Shown piece after piece: positions 10,096-19,291 of a stretch of 64,000 bases of DNA. Origin of the DNA: Labrenzia sp. PHM005 (lineage in GTDB: Bacteria; Pseudomonadota; Alphaproteobacteria; Rhizobiales; Stappiaceae); assembly GCF_006517275.1 (NCBI RefSeq), contig NZ_CP041191.1, positions 3,467,001 through 3,531,000 of the forward strand, given 5' to 3'. Under the pieces are notes generated by a model, which was given only the letters and a program-made list of their open reading frames with translations, did not search any database and had not been told where the DNA came from. Within the stretch, counting starts at the first letter, position 1, and each line of letters opens with the position of its first letter. The position numbers and the translations under genes were made by a program.

Positions 10096-10482
10096 ATGAA
10101 AAAGCTTCTGCTTGAACTCTTCACCTGGTGGAACGGCTATACGATGGGCACGCGCTTCTTCACATGGCGGAAGGGCGAGTTTGTCGGCGAAGACGAATTC
10201 GGCAACAAGTACTATAAGGAACGTGACGGCAAGAAGCGTTGGGTTATTTATAATGGCCTCGCTGAAGCGTCGACTATCCCTCCGGGCTGGCATGGTTGGA
10301 TGCATCACCGGGTCGACACGGCGCCGACGGACGAGACGTACCATGCCAAGAGCTGGCAGAAACCGCATCATGCCAATCGCACTGGTACGCAGGACGCCTA
10401 CCGTCCGCAAGGGTCCATCTTGACCCCGGAAAAACGTCCGGATGTCACTGGCGACTATGAAGCCTGGACACCAGGCCAGTAA
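10096..10482 (+). CDS. NADH:ubiquinone oxidoreductase accessory subunit, NDUFA12 family
   Basis: A 128-residue protein matching the mitochondrial complex I 17.2-kDa/B17.2 subunit family that alphaproteobacteria share with mitochondria. The motifs TWRKGEFVGEDEFGNKYY, RWVIYNG and IPPGWHGWMHH are characteristic. It has no signal peptide and should sit on the cytoplasmic arm of complex I, aiding assembly or stability. It is transcribed alone, far from any nuo cluster, and is followed by its own terminator. Length is normal for bacterial members. Confidence 0.95.
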   Translation: MKKLLLELFTWWNGYTMGTRFFTWRKGEFVGEDEFGNKYYKERDGKKRWVIYNGLAEASTIPPGWHGWMHHRVDTAPTDETYHAKSWQKPHHANRTGTQDAYRPQGSILTPEKRPDVTGDYEAWTPGQ

Positions 10483-10510
10483 GCAGCCCTTACAATTCTG
10501 AGCTTTGAAA

Positions 10511-10534
10511 GGTCCGCAATCGCGGGCCTTTTTT
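10511..10534 (+). terminator. Terminator after the NDUFA12 gene
   Basis: A stem of GGTCCGC and GCGGGCC with an AATC loop (one G-T pair) is followed by TTTTTTATTTT, 28 bases after the stop. Confidence 0.8.
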
Positions 10535-10650
10535 ATTTTGGGCTGCGAGCCCAAAAAACGCGAATGACGCTGTCGTTGCGAGGTGATTTCTCACAAACTT
10601 GTGTGCTGTGCGTCCTACCGGCATCCCTAGAGATGGCAAGGACCGTTTGC

Positions 10651-12336
10651 ATGATTACCAATTACAAGCGCGTACCCGACCCGCAAGCCGGACAGCAACA
10701 GGTGGACGCCAATTTCAAGATCTTGCGGGACAAGCTTAAAGCCGGCCTTGAAGACGCGGCCGCCTTGTCTGAAGACCGGGCCTATGCGCAGAACCTGACG
10801 GCGCTTCTTGGAAAGCCTTGCCCGCGCATGATGGTGGTGCCCGAGCTGGCAACCGAGATAAAAACCATTGGGTTTGGCTTCAAGAAGGACGACGACCCTG
10901 CAAAAGTCTACCCGCTCCGTGCGATGGTGGCCAAGGGAGCCCAAAATACAGAATTCAAGATCGGATTGGAAACCAAAAGCAGTGATGTCGTCTTTGGCGC
11001 GACGTTGCTCGATTTGACCGAACTGATCGAGATAACGGAACTGCGAACCTATTACTGCACCATGCGCAAATCAGAGGGCAAGAAGCAGGACGAATACGGG
11101 GTGCGTCTGGTTGCGTTATTGTTTATTGGCCGGAACCAGCAAAATGAAGTGACCTATGTCTATGAGGCTTCATCATCGGGACCTTTGTCAATCACATCCC
11201 TCAACCAGGCGGCCACCGGTCAAGATCCTTCCGCGATCATCACAGCGATAGAAACGGCGGTCGGGCAATACAACGACAACACCCGGCACAAGGACTATTA
11301 CATCTTCTGGTCAATCAATGACTCCGGCTTGCAATTGGGCCCGACAGACGGAAACGGCAACAAGGTCATCAATATCCGGTATTCAAGTTTTCTCGGATCG
11401 AGCCGGACTTACATAGGCAATTTCAGCCTGATATCCGCTGTGGACATCAAAGCCACTGTTTCGTCGATGTTTGAAAACCTGGAGACCCTCAATTTTCAGA
11501 TCCCGTTCAAGAAGAACCCTTCCGGTTTGGCTATGACCTGTACATTTGGTCACGGTGAATCCAAGAAAAACGGGTCAATTGACATCTTTCAAAAATCAAC
11601 GTCCAGCACCTTCAGCATTCCGCAGGTCGGAATTGGCAAAATTTTCACTGTCGGTTCAATTTATTCGCGGACCAGCGCACAGACGATCACAAAACAAAGA
11701 GAAGCGTCTGTCACAATCGACCAGACAGACAGTGTGCAGCTCACCGTTCCGGTGGATTGTTACGTCTCAAACAGCTTTCCCGCGACGCCCTTGGACAACA
11801 CGGCGGCGGTCGTCCAGTTTTCATATTTCACCGGGAATTACGGCATGCAGCTGGTCTGCCGGATGCAAGGCGGTCAGGCTGTCAGCACCACGAACATTCT
11901 GAGGAGGCAGGGGACCATTCTTGTCGAAATGCCTCAAACCCAAGGAAATCCGACAGTCTCGGTGGCGGGATTGGGAGTGATTTCAAATGGTGTTTACCCG
12001 GGTGGCGGCGATCAGACAGTGTTCCAGAACGTTGACCTTCCCTTTCGTGTCGCCAAGCGTACTGGGGCCCTTTTCACAATAAAACAGGAGAGCCAAGGGG
12101 GGAGCTGCGAGTGTGAGTATTCCTACAATATGGACGATGAGGCGATTACGAGCACCTTACCAAATGTCAATAATATGCAGGCGACAAGCCAGTACTACAA
12201 CAGTACGGACTACGCGACTGCATCGAACTATTCCATCAGCATCCCGATGAACATTCCTGCGATTGTTTTTGACATGCAGGGGCAGCAGGCGGTCGTGGAC
12301 TTGAACTTGACCACAGCGGTGATCGGTTTTGTCTAG
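10651..12336 (+). CDS. Uncharacterised beta-rich protein, paralogue A
   Basis: I do not recognise this 561-residue protein as a named family. The ATG at 10651 has AAGGA eight bases upstream and lines up with the start of its paralogue at 13349; a longer frame from 10564 is less likely. No signal peptide or membrane helix is evident. Shared blocks with the paralogue include IGFGFKKDDDPAKVYPLR, LRTYYCTMRK, INDSGLQL, SSRTYIGNFSLISA, LNFQIPFKKNP and a hydrophobic end VIGFV. The C-terminal half has alternating Ser/Thr and hydrophobic residues (about 335-420) before LTVPVDCYV, a pattern that resembles the insertion loop region of aerolysin/ETX-MTX2 pore formers. It is about 145 residues longer than paralogue B, with an extra C-terminal beta-rich stretch containing CECEY. 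The pore-former idea is inference only. Confidence 0.7.
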   Translation: MITNYKRVPDPQAGQQQVDANFKILRDKLKAGLEDAAALSEDRAYAQNLTALLGKPCPRMMVVPELATEIKTIGFGFKKDDDPAKVYPLRAMVAKGAQNTEFKIGLETKSSDVVFGATLLDLTELIEITELRTYYCTMRKSEGKKQDEYGVRLVALLFIGRNQQNEVTYVYEASSSGPLSITSLNQAATGQDPSAIITAIETAVGQYNDNTRHKDYYIFWSINDSGLQLGPTDGNGNKVINIRYSSFLGSSRTYIGNFSLISAVDIKATVSSMFENLETLNFQIPFKKNPSGLAMTCTFGHGESKKNGSIDIFQKSTSSTFSIPQVGIGKIFTVGSIYSRTSAQTITKQREASVTIDQTDSVQLTVPVDCYVSNSFPATPLDNTAAVVQFSYFTGNYGMQLVCRMQGGQAVSTTNILRRQGTILVEMPQTQGNPTVSVAGLGVISNGVYPGGGDQTVFQNVDLPFRVAKRTGALFTIKQESQGGSCECEYSYNMDDEAITSTLPNVNNMQATSQYYNSTDYATASNYSISIPMNIPAIVFDMQGQQAVVDLNLTTAVIGFV

Positions 12337-12365
12337 GCGGAATGAACGCATTCGCCTATTAGCAT

Positions 12366-13049
12366 TTACGAAGCTGTTTGCTGACTATTCAGAACGTTCA
12401 ACACGTCTTGCCCATTTGCACGTTGAGATAGAGCATAAAAATCGGTCTCTTTCTGCAAGGCATCGCTCAGCAGGGTGTTGTAGGCGTCCCGGGCAACTTC
12501 AACGGTTCCGAACTTGCTGAGATGGTCGGTCACAAACTGGGTATCCAGAAGCGTGTATCCACCGGCTATCAACCGGGCGACCAGATGCGCCAGGCACACC
12601 TTGGAGGCATCCGTTTTGAAGGTGAACATGCTTTCACCAAAAAAGGCGCCGTTCAAGCTGACACCATAAAGGCCGCCGACGAGTACTCCGTCTTGCCAGG
12701 CCTCAACAGTGTGGCAATAGCCCATCTCGAACAATTCGCCGTAGAGGCGCCGGATCTCCTTGTTGATCCAAGTTTTGCGGCGTCCGGGCATCGGCTCTGA
12801 GCATCCGTTGATCACACCTTGAAAATCTGTGCTGATCCGGATTTCAAAAACATCGCTGCGAATGGTGCGTTTTAAGCGGCGCGGAATGTGAACTGTATCA
12901 AGAGGCAGGATGCCCCGGCGTTCTGGTTCCAGCCAGAATAGACCCGGATCCTCGGCGGATTCAGCCATGGGAAACAACCCGCAGGCATAGGCCTTTAAAA
13001 GGACCTGCGGCGTTATCTCCAAGATGAAATCGTCCTTGTATCCTGCCAT
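12366..13049 (-). CDS. aat: Leucyl/phenylalanyl-tRNA-protein transferase
   Basis: A 227-residue cytoplasmic enzyme that adds Leu or Phe to proteins with N-terminal Lys or Arg, marking them for ClpS-ClpAP degradation. Family blocks are all visible: [11 protein letters not shown] near the N-terminus, [37 protein letters not shown] and [15 protein letters not shown]. Length is typical of the short alphaproteobacterial form. It is transcribed against the two beta-rich paralogues that lie on each side, so it is probably an ancestral gene around which they settled, or the duplication spans it. Confidence 0.97.
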   Translation of the reverse strand: MAGYKDDFILEITPQVLLKAYACGLFPMAESAEDPGLFWLEPERRGILPLDTVHIPRRLKRTIRSDVFEIRISTDFQGVINGCSEPMPGRRKTWINKEIRRLYGELFEMGYCHTVEAWQDGVLVGGLYGVSLNGAFFGESMFTFKTDASKVCLAHLVARLIAGGYTLLDTQFVTDHLSKFGTVEVARDAYNTLLSDALQKETDFYALSQRANGQDVLNVLNSQQTAS

Positions 13050-13348
13050 CGAATGTCTGTTATCCGTTGTACCAATTCTGAGTGTGACACTGGACCGGTT
13101 TACACTGCGTTAGGCTAAGCCGCTGTCTTTTACGTATTACCAGCCGGCAGGTCCAATCTCTTCAGTCTAAATGTTCCTGAAAATCTGCAAAAGGAAAACA
13201 CCGATATTCAAGTCTTCAACCGACGAATTGGGGCTTGTCTCTTCCGCCCATGCATGAAGGCTGCGTAACCCATCACATTTGTCTGCCTCAGCCGTCTTTC
13301 AAGACAAACCCGGGGCAAATCGCCCCATATTAAAGAAAGGCTGGCCGG
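13050..13348. other. Divergent promoter region of aat and paralogue B
   Basis: About 300 bp between two divergently transcribed starts. No gene is visible. A plain AAAGAAAGG ribosome site precedes paralogue B; I could not pick a convincing promoter or operator. Confidence 0.4.
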
Positions 13349-14599
13349 ATGCGCGTGACCATCAAGTCTACCGACCAACAATTTCAAGCCATAAGTGACC
13401 AGCTGCAAACCAACCTCTCGGTCCGGCTGCAAAATGCGGGGGATGTCGGCAATCCCGAGCCTTACGATTTGTTGAGCAGTCCGGGCTGCGCAGAATTGCT
13501 TGCGCTGGATTCTTATCCGCAGGATTTCACAGTGCTTGGATTTGCCTTTAAGGATTCGAAAGATCCGGCCGGTCAATACCCCTTGCGCCGGATCCTGGCG
13601 TGTACGGAAAGCAACGCCTGTATTTCCGCTGGATGTGATCTTAGTGCAGGGGATGTCGGACAACAGGTGGCTGTGGACCTCACCGCCATGTCGCAGATCG
13701 CGAAGATCACGACCTATTACTGCCAGACGGCGAGTATCGATTCAAAAGACACTAAACGTTATGGCAAGCGGCTGGTCGCTTTTGTCATTTCTTATCTACC
13801 TGCGATCCAAGGAAATCCGCAAACAGACCAGTTGGTTGCGGCCCCTGTTGGGCTGTTCGAAACAGCCAAGAACAACGTCACGCAACAACTTCCATTGTTG
13901 GACAGCATCAAGCGGGAAGTTGACCTGTACAATCAGCGAAATGCGAACAGCTATCAGATCTTCTCCCAAGTCAATGATACCGGATTGAAGCTTCTGGTGA
14001 CGGCCGGCCAGGACACCATCCGCCGGACTATCGTCAATCTTGCCTATAATCAGTTCACCGGCAAAAGCCGAACTTACATCAATAATGTGTCGATCATTTC
14101 CGCGATCCCGAAAACCGCAGAGGTTGCCAATCTATTTCAGGGACTGAAGGAAATCCGGTTTGATATACCGTTTGTGAAGAACCCGCTGACCTTTGATACA
14201 AACTTGAGCCTCGAGAGGTCGGCATCCGATACGGCCGGTAGTGTGACGATCTACCAGAACTCATCGATGCACAGCTTCAAGATCCCATCTTACAAAATCG
14301 CTGGCGTTGTCGATATCGGCAGCATGTATTCCTACAGCCGCGGAACCACAACTACGGATCAAAAACAGTCGAGTGAAACGGAAGGATATAAGAATACGAT
14401 CGGCTTCACGGTCCCGGCCAATTCGTATGTCGTACGCGGCTATCCGCAGACGCAGAAATATGACGTCGCCACCGTCATAGGGCTGATCTACACCGACAAC
14501 GGTGATCCAAAATTCGAAATCTCCGTGCCGAGCGGAACACCGTGTGTCGTCGCTACCAACGACAACGCATTGGCGGCAGCGATCTTGGGGTTTATCTGA
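13349..14599 (+). CDS. Uncharacterised beta-rich protein, paralogue B
   Basis: A 416-residue paralogue of the protein at 10651-12336, also without signal peptide or membrane helix. Corresponding blocks are LGFAFKDSKDPAGQYPLR, ITTYYCQTAS, RYGKRLVAFVI, VNDTGLKLL, KSRTYINNVSIISA, IRFDIPFVKNP and the end AILGFI. Residues 310-350 are very rich in Ser, Thr and Gln and lead into IGFTVPANSYVV, which is the feature most like an aerolysin-type membrane-insertion hairpin followed by the VPP-like strand. Homology to that superfamily is a guess from pattern only. The gene ends at a bidirectional terminator shared with accC. Function unknown; a toxin, an anti-competitor factor or a phage- or polymer-binding protein are all possible. 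Confidence 0.7.
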   Translation: MRVTIKSTDQQFQAISDQLQTNLSVRLQNAGDVGNPEPYDLLSSPGCAELLALDSYPQDFTVLGFAFKDSKDPAGQYPLRRILACTESNACISAGCDLSAGDVGQQVAVDLTAMSQIAKITTYYCQTASIDSKDTKRYGKRLVAFVISYLPAIQGNPQTDQLVAAPVGLFETAKNNVTQQLPLLDSIKREVDLYNQRNANSYQIFSQVNDTGLKLLVTAGQDTIRRTIVNLAYNQFTGKSRTYINNVSIISAIPKTAEVANLFQGLKEIRFDIPFVKNPLTFDTNLSLERSASDTAGSVTIYQNSSMHSFKIPSYKIAGVVDIGSMYSYSRGTTTTDQKQSSETEGYKNTIGFTVPANSYVVRGYPQTQKYDVATVIGLIYTDNGDPKFEISVPSGTPCVVATNDNALAAAILGFI

Positions 14600-14616
14600 C
14601 TTTATTCAAGACCAAA

Positions 14617-14642
14617 GAAAAAGGGGCGTTGCCGCCCCTTTG
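14617..14642. terminator. Bidirectional terminator between paralogue B and accC
   Basis: A stem of AAAGGGGCG and CGCCCCTTT with A residues on the left and T residues on the right lies between convergent genes and can serve both. Confidence 0.75.
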
Positions 14643-15989
14643 TCATTTCGATTTGTCCGCCAGGTATTTCTCCAGCCAGTGAATGTCGTACTGGCCGTTG
14701 GCGATATCCTGGTTTTCAACCAGATTGCGGAACAGCGGAATGGTCGACTTGATTTCGTCGACGACAAACTCGTCGAGGCACCGGCGCAGGCGCATCATGC
14801 ATTCGACGCGGTTGCGGCCGTGTACGATCAACTTGCCGATCAGGCTGTCGTAATAGGGCGGGATTTTGTAACCCTGATAAACGCCTGAATCGACGCGCAC
14901 GCCCAGACCGCCCGGCGGGTGGTAATAGGTAATCGTGCCCGGTGACGGTGCGAAGGTGACCGGGTCTTCCGCGTTGATGCGGCACTCGATCGCATGACCG
15001 TCAAAGGAAATGTCATCCTGGCTCATGTCCAGGGTGCCACCAGCCGCAATCCGGATCTGTTCATTGACAAGGTCGATGCCAGTGATCATTTCCGTGACCG
15101 GGTGTTCCACCTGCAGGCGGGTGTTCATTTCGATGAAATAGAACTCGCCGTTTTCGTAGAGGAACTCAACCGTACCGACGCCGCGGTATTTCAGCTTGCG
15201 CATGGCATTGGCAACGATTTCGCCAATCTCAGCGCGCTGTTCCGGGTTGAGGCACGGGGAAGGGGCTTCTTCCAGAACTTTCTGGTGTCGGCGTTGCAAG
15301 GAACAGTCGCGCTCACCCAAGTGAACTGCATTGCCTTGACCGTCCCCCAGAACCTGGATCTCGATGTGCCGCGGCTTGCCGAGATATTTTTCCATGTAGA
15401 GGGCATCGTCGCCGAATGCGGCTTTTGCCTCGGAGCGGGCCGTAGACAGGGCCGTATCGAGATCGGCCTCGGTCAGCGCAACTTTCATGCCGCGGCCGCC
15501 GCCGCCACTTGCTGCTTTCACCAGAACCGGGAAGCCGATTTCCCGCGCAATCGCATGGGCATCGTCAGCCGCTGTCACTTCGCCATCAGATCCTGGAACC
15601 ACCGGAATTCCGAGGTCCTTGGCGGTTTGTTTCGCCTGGATCTTGTCGCCCATGATCTTGATGTGATCGGAGGTTGGGCCAATGAAGACAATGTCATGAG
15701 CTTCCAGGATTTCCGCAAACCGCGCGTTTTCGGACAGGAAGCCGTAGCCCGGATGAACCGCATCCGCGCCGGTGATTTCACAGGCGGCGAGAAGCTGCGG
15801 AATGTTCAGATAGCTGTCGCGTGCGGCCGGAGGACCGATACAGACGCTTTCATCAGCCAGGCGAACATGCATGGCGTCGGCGTCCGCGGTGGAATGAACT
15901 GCGACCGTGGAAATGCCAAGCTCTTTACAAGCACGCAAGATGCGCAGGGCAATTTCGCCGCGGTTCGCGATAAGGATTTTGGAGAACAT
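14643..15989 (-). CDS. accC: Acetyl-CoA carboxylase biotin carboxylase subunit
   Basis: A 448-residue ATP-grasp enzyme that carboxylates the biotin on AccB in the first step of fatty acid synthesis. It begins [20 protein letters not shown], and has the Gly-rich ATP loop [10 protein letters not shown], the [17 protein letters not shown] block, and [14 protein letters not shown] with the catalytic Arg and Glu. Length is standard. It lies 15 bp downstream of accB on the same strand, forming the usual accBC operon. Confidence 0.98.
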   Translation of the reverse strand: MFSKILIANRGEIALRILRACKELGISTVAVHSTADADAMHVRLADESVCIGPPAARDSYLNIPQLLAACEITGADAVHPGYGFLSENARFAEILEAHDIVFIGPTSDHIKIMGDKIQAKQTAKDLGIPVVPGSDGEVTAADDAHAIAREIGFPVLVKAASGGGGRGMKVALTEADLDTALSTARSEAKAAFGDDALYMEKYLGKPRHIEIQVLGDGQGNAVHLGERDCSLQRRHQKVLEEAPSPCLNPEQRAEIGEIVANAMRKLKYRGVGTVEFLYENGEFYFIEMNTRLQVEHPVTEMITGIDLVNEQIRIAAGGTLDMSQDDISFDGHAIECRINAEDPVTFAPSPGTITYYHPPGGLGVRVDSGVYQGYKIPPYYDSLIGKLIVHGRNRVECMMRLRRCLDEFVVDEIKSTIPLFRNLVENQDIANGQYDIHWLEKYLADKSK

Positions 15990-16004
15990 GGCCGGAACGG
16001 CTCC

Positions 16005-16490
16005 TTATTCGACGATAATGAGCGGTTCGCCGAATTCCACCGGCTGGGCGTCTTCCACGAGGATCTGCTTGACCGTGCCAGCTTTGGTCGCCGGGATATG
16101 GTTCATCGTTTTCATGGCTTCAATGATCAGGATCGACTGGCCTTCTGCGACTTTGTCGCCAACCTGGATGAACGGGGCTGCGCCCGGTTCTGCCGCCAGA
16201 TAGGCAGTTCCAACCATCGGTGAGGTGATGGTGCCCGGATGGCTGGACGCGTCGGCGGCCGGGGCGGGAGCTGCGGTTGCAGCCGGTGCAGCAGCTGCAA
16301 CTGGGGCAACCGGTGCTGGCGCTGCTGCGGGAGCTGCAACACTGACTGGGGCTGTAAACGAAATCTCACGGGCGACCCGGATACGGGTCTCGCCCTGTTC
16401 CAGTTCGATTTCGGTCAGATTGGTCTCATCAAGCAAAACGGCCAAATCGCGGATCAGCGCCGTGTCGAAACTCTTGTTATCTTTATTCAT
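16005..16490 (-). CDS. accB: Biotin carboxyl carrier protein
   Basis: A 161-residue carrier with an N-terminal AccC-binding part, an Ala/Pro-rich linker at about residues 47-82 and a C-terminal biotinyl domain. The biotinylated lysine is Lys127 in EAMKTMN, where the common Met after Lys is Thr, as in many alphaproteobacteria. I chose the ATG at 16490 (MNKDNKSFDTALIRD) because it gives the family's usual N-terminus; the frame stays open another 33 codons upstream without a family match. First gene of accBC. Confidence 0.96.
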   Translation of the reverse strand: MNKDNKSFDTALIRDLAVLLDETNLTEIELEQGETRIRVAREISFTAPVSVAAPAAAPAPVAPVAAAAPAATAAPAPAADASSHPGTITSPMVGTAYLAAEPGAAPFIQVGDKVAEGQSILIIEAMKTMNHIPATKAGTVKQILVEDAQPVEFGEPLIIVE

Positions 16491-16780
16491 GTCTTCTGGC
16501 TCTCGTACTCGGGCCGCAAGAAGCGTTCGCTTGCAGGAAACTGATTGGCGATCTGTTCCAAGTCGCAATTTTGGCCGCGCCAACCCCAAAAGGTCAGTAC
16601 GGCCAGATATTAGCTAAGCAGCAACACGCTTATTGCTCCGCCGAACTGTAAAGCGGATCTAGATACTTTGTCTGATTTCCCTACGAAACCGGACCAAGCT
16701 TCTTATAGGCATTCAAAGGGGTCAGGAAAACCCCTGAAACCGCGTCAAAACTAAAGATTTCCGGTTTCAAAGCCGCTTGA
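16491..16780. other. Upstream region of accB
   Basis: About 290 bp between the accB start and the end of the thiol oxidoreductase gene. It should hold the accBC promoter; I see no gene and no clear operator. Confidence 0.4.
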
Positions 16781-17557
16781 TTAACAGGTTGTTTGACCAC
16801 AATTCTTTAAGTCGGTCAGTTTTGCGCTGAGTTGGTCGTAGCCAACAGCTCCCATGATGACTTCCTCGCCAACGACATAGGATGGTGTTCCAGTCAGTCC
16901 AAGGCGGTTGGCGAGCGTGTAGACCTCTTCGATTGTCTGGCCTGCCACATCAGTGCTCATAGCCTCCAAAAGTGCTTCTTCGGAAATACCGGCGTTGGTT
17001 GCTGCCTCTAGGGCGCTGGCCCGGTTGGCCTGGCCGCGGCGCATCATCAGGGCTTCATGGAAGGCGCCATATTTGTCCGGAGCGACCTCATTCACCGCTA
17101 CAGCCACCTGAGCAGCTTCAACGGACGGCTGTCCCAATACCGGGAATTCCTTCAATACCACGCGTAGGTCTGGATTTTCTTCCATCAGGCGGACCATGTC
17201 ACCATAGGCCCGTTTGCAGTAGCCGCAGTTATAATCGAAGAATTCGACCAATGTGACCGATCCGGTCGGGTTCCCTAGAACAACCTGACGTGTGGAGTTG
17301 TAGAGAATATCGGAGCTGCTGGTCAGGACTTCCCGGCGGGCGGCTTCTTCTGCTGCCTTTTCACGTCTGTCCAGCTCTGCGAGAGCTTCTGTAATGATCT
17401 CCGGATTCTTCAGAAGGTAGTCGCGAACGATATTCTCGATTTCGCCACGATCAATGTCCTGGGCAACCACTGGCGTGCTCAAAATGGAAAAGAGCAGGGC
17501 CACCAACGCAGCACATTGTGCCAATGGTAGGCGCCAGAATGTCGAATTACGGTTCAT
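16781..17557 (-). CDS. DsbA-family periplasmic thiol:disulfide oxidoreductase
   Basis: A 258-residue exported protein with a signal peptide ending near VVAQ-D33. An N-terminal helical segment (about 38-80), as in ScsC/Com1-type proteins, precedes a thioredoxin fold with an inserted helical domain. The active site is Cys111-Gly-Tyr-Cys114 and the cis-proline loop is TGTPSYVVG near residue 220. Two more cysteines lie in the last seven residues (NCGQTTC), which is unusual and could form a tail disulfide. It probably oxidises or isomerises disulfides in the periplasm. It is followed 56 bp on by no partner DsbB; the M48 protease gene lies upstream on the same strand. Confidence 0.92.
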   Translation of the reverse strand: MNRNSTFWRLPLAQCAALVALLFSILSTPVVAQDIDRGEIENIVRDYLLKNPEIITEALAELDRREKAAEEAARREVLTSSSDILYNSTRQVVLGNPTGSVTLVEFFDYNCGYCKRAYGDMVRLMEENPDLRVVLKEFPVLGQPSVEAAQVAVAVNEVAPDKYGAFHEALMMRRGQANRASALEAATNAGISEEALLEAMSTDVAGQTIEEVYTLANRLGLTGTPSYVVGEEVIMGAVGYDQLSAKLTDLKNCGQTTC

Positions 17558-17613
17558 GTGTTGCTCCTGAAACTGCGGCGTCCAAGGCGGCAGCAGTTAT
17601 TGGGTCCAAAAAA

Positions 17614-18999
17614 TCAGCGCCTTCTTTGACCAGGCACGCTAGGTGGTTTGTAGGCGACAATATCATCAGCTTGAAGCCAAGCGGCTGAACCTCGCTTCAA
17701 ACTTTTTTGAGCACGTGCGGCGTAGCGTTTTGCAGCACCAAAGTCGCCGCGCACCATCAAGCCTTTTGCGGTTGCAAGATCAGCTTCGGCGCGCTCGCCC
17801 TGACGGCCATGGGCAATCGCCAGCTGAGCGTATGCTACACCCGAGTTCGGGTCGCGCTGGATGGCTTTCTTCAAAACCTTTTCTGCCTCGGGCAGATAGG
17901 ACGGATTGTTGGCACCGACAAGCGCATATCCAAGCCACACCATGAATTGAGTTTCATTCGGTTTGATGGCAAGCGCCTTGCGGAAGGAGGGAATTGCTCC
18001 TTTGGGATCACCACCCTCAAGCAGGGCCTGTCCCTTTAATTCATGGAAATAGGCATTGGTTGGATGCTGGCGGATCAGCGGATCGATTTCCTTGACGGCT
18101 GCTTTTCCGCGCGCCTGCATGGCGGCGATGGCCCGGGCGTATTGAGCTGGCGGGCTTTTGTCCTTGCGCGGGTATTTTCTAAGAGTGGCCGAGGGATGAC
18201 TGGTAAAAGCAAAGAGTTTTGCCTTCGCCATTTCATGCCGGTATTGCAGAACATAATCGTCCGGTTTGTCGAAGAATTTTGATTTCTGCGCATCTGCCAG
18301 TAGGCCGTTGAAACGGTCTTGTGCCATTGGGTGACTGATCGCGTAAGGGTCTGCGAACCGCTTGGAAAACATCTGTTGTTCGGCCATCCGCTGGAAGTTT
18401 TTCAACAACCCGCGTGCGCTTTGCCCTGTCTTGTCCAGGTAACGAAGGGCTGCCCGGTCGGCAGCTGCTTCTTCTCCGCGCTGATAGGCCAAGAATGATC
18501 GCTGTCCGAGCGACCCAGCGCTGGCGACAGCCGCAGCGCCTCCGCTAGTTGCCGACCCGGAACCAGCAGCAGCGCCCGCTGCAGCTGCGCCGGCGCCCAG
18601 GATCATGCCGATAACGGACATGATTTGTGCATTGGCTGCTGCTGCGCGCAAACGGACCAGATGGCGACCGGCAATATGGCCGGATTCGTGCGCAATCACT
18701 CCGATGACTTCGCCAGGTGTCTCGGCTTCCATGATCACGCCAATGTTGATGAACATGCGCCGCGAATCGGGAACAAACGCGTTGAAACTCTTATCGTTCA
18801 CCAAAATGATGGATGGTTCGGAATTGCCCAGGCCAGCTACCCTGAAAATCGGTTTGGCATAGTCCCGCATAAGAGATTCGATTTCCGCATCACGGACAAG
18901 TGGAAGCTTTCTTTGTGCAAAGGCGGGCGTAAGTGTAACCGGAAGCGCCATAGCACCGACACAGGCAAGCGCAACCGCCCTGCGAGCAGCTCTGCGCAT
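17614..18999 (-). CDS. M48 family metalloprotease with TPR repeats (BepA-like)
   Basis: A periplasmic zinc protease of about 461 residues. I chose the ATG at 18999 because it starts a clear signal peptide (MRRAARRAVALACVGAMA, cleaved after AFA); the frame extends 47 codons upstream and an ATG at 19083 is also possible. The zinc motif HESGH is at residues 104-108 in an M48 domain, followed by a Gly/Ala-rich stretch and then several TPR-like helices from about residue 270 on. BepA-type proteins monitor outer-membrane protein assembly and LPS transport by degrading stalled LptD or BamA. The DsbA-like gene 56 bp downstream fits an envelope quality-control unit. Confidence 0.9.
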   Translation of the reverse strand: MRRAARRAVALACVGAMALPVTLTPAFAQRKLPLVRDAEIESLMRDYAKPIFRVAGLGNSEPSIILVNDKSFNAFVPDSRRMFINIGVIMEAETPGEVIGVIAHESGHIAGRHLVRLRAAAANAQIMSVIGMILGAGAAAAGAAAGSGSATSGGAAAVASAGSLGQRSFLAYQRGEEAAADRAALRYLDKTGQSARGLLKNFQRMAEQQMFSKRFADPYAISHPMAQDRFNGLLADAQKSKFFDKPDDYVLQYRHEMAKAKLFAFTSHPSATLRKYPRKDKSPPAQYARAIAAMQARGKAAVKEIDPLIRQHPTNAYFHELKGQALLEGGDPKGAIPSFRKALAIKPNETQFMVWLGYALVGANNPSYLPEAEKVLKKAIQRDPNSGVAYAQLAIAHGRQGERAEADLATAKGLMVRGDFGAAKRYAARAQKSLKRGSAAWLQADDIVAYKPPSVPGQRRR

Positions 19000-19291
19000 G
19001 GCTGTCTTGACGGGGACTGTTGGACGGGTAAGCCAGGCGAAACCAGTCCGAAAACCTTTAATAACTTGGGTCAACAAGAGCATTCCGAAGCATTGAAACC
19101 TATTTGTGGCGAAGGTATGGGGGCTGACACCACCGGTCAAGGAACGCTGGTATCAAACCCGATAAAAAGCTGGCGAAATGGTTTTAGAAGACCAGTTGAT
19201 TGCGCCAGGCCTTGCGTATTGGCGCACCTGCATTTAGGGGCAGGGGACAGATCCATGTCCGATCCACTTTTCGAATTTAAAGGACCAGCCC

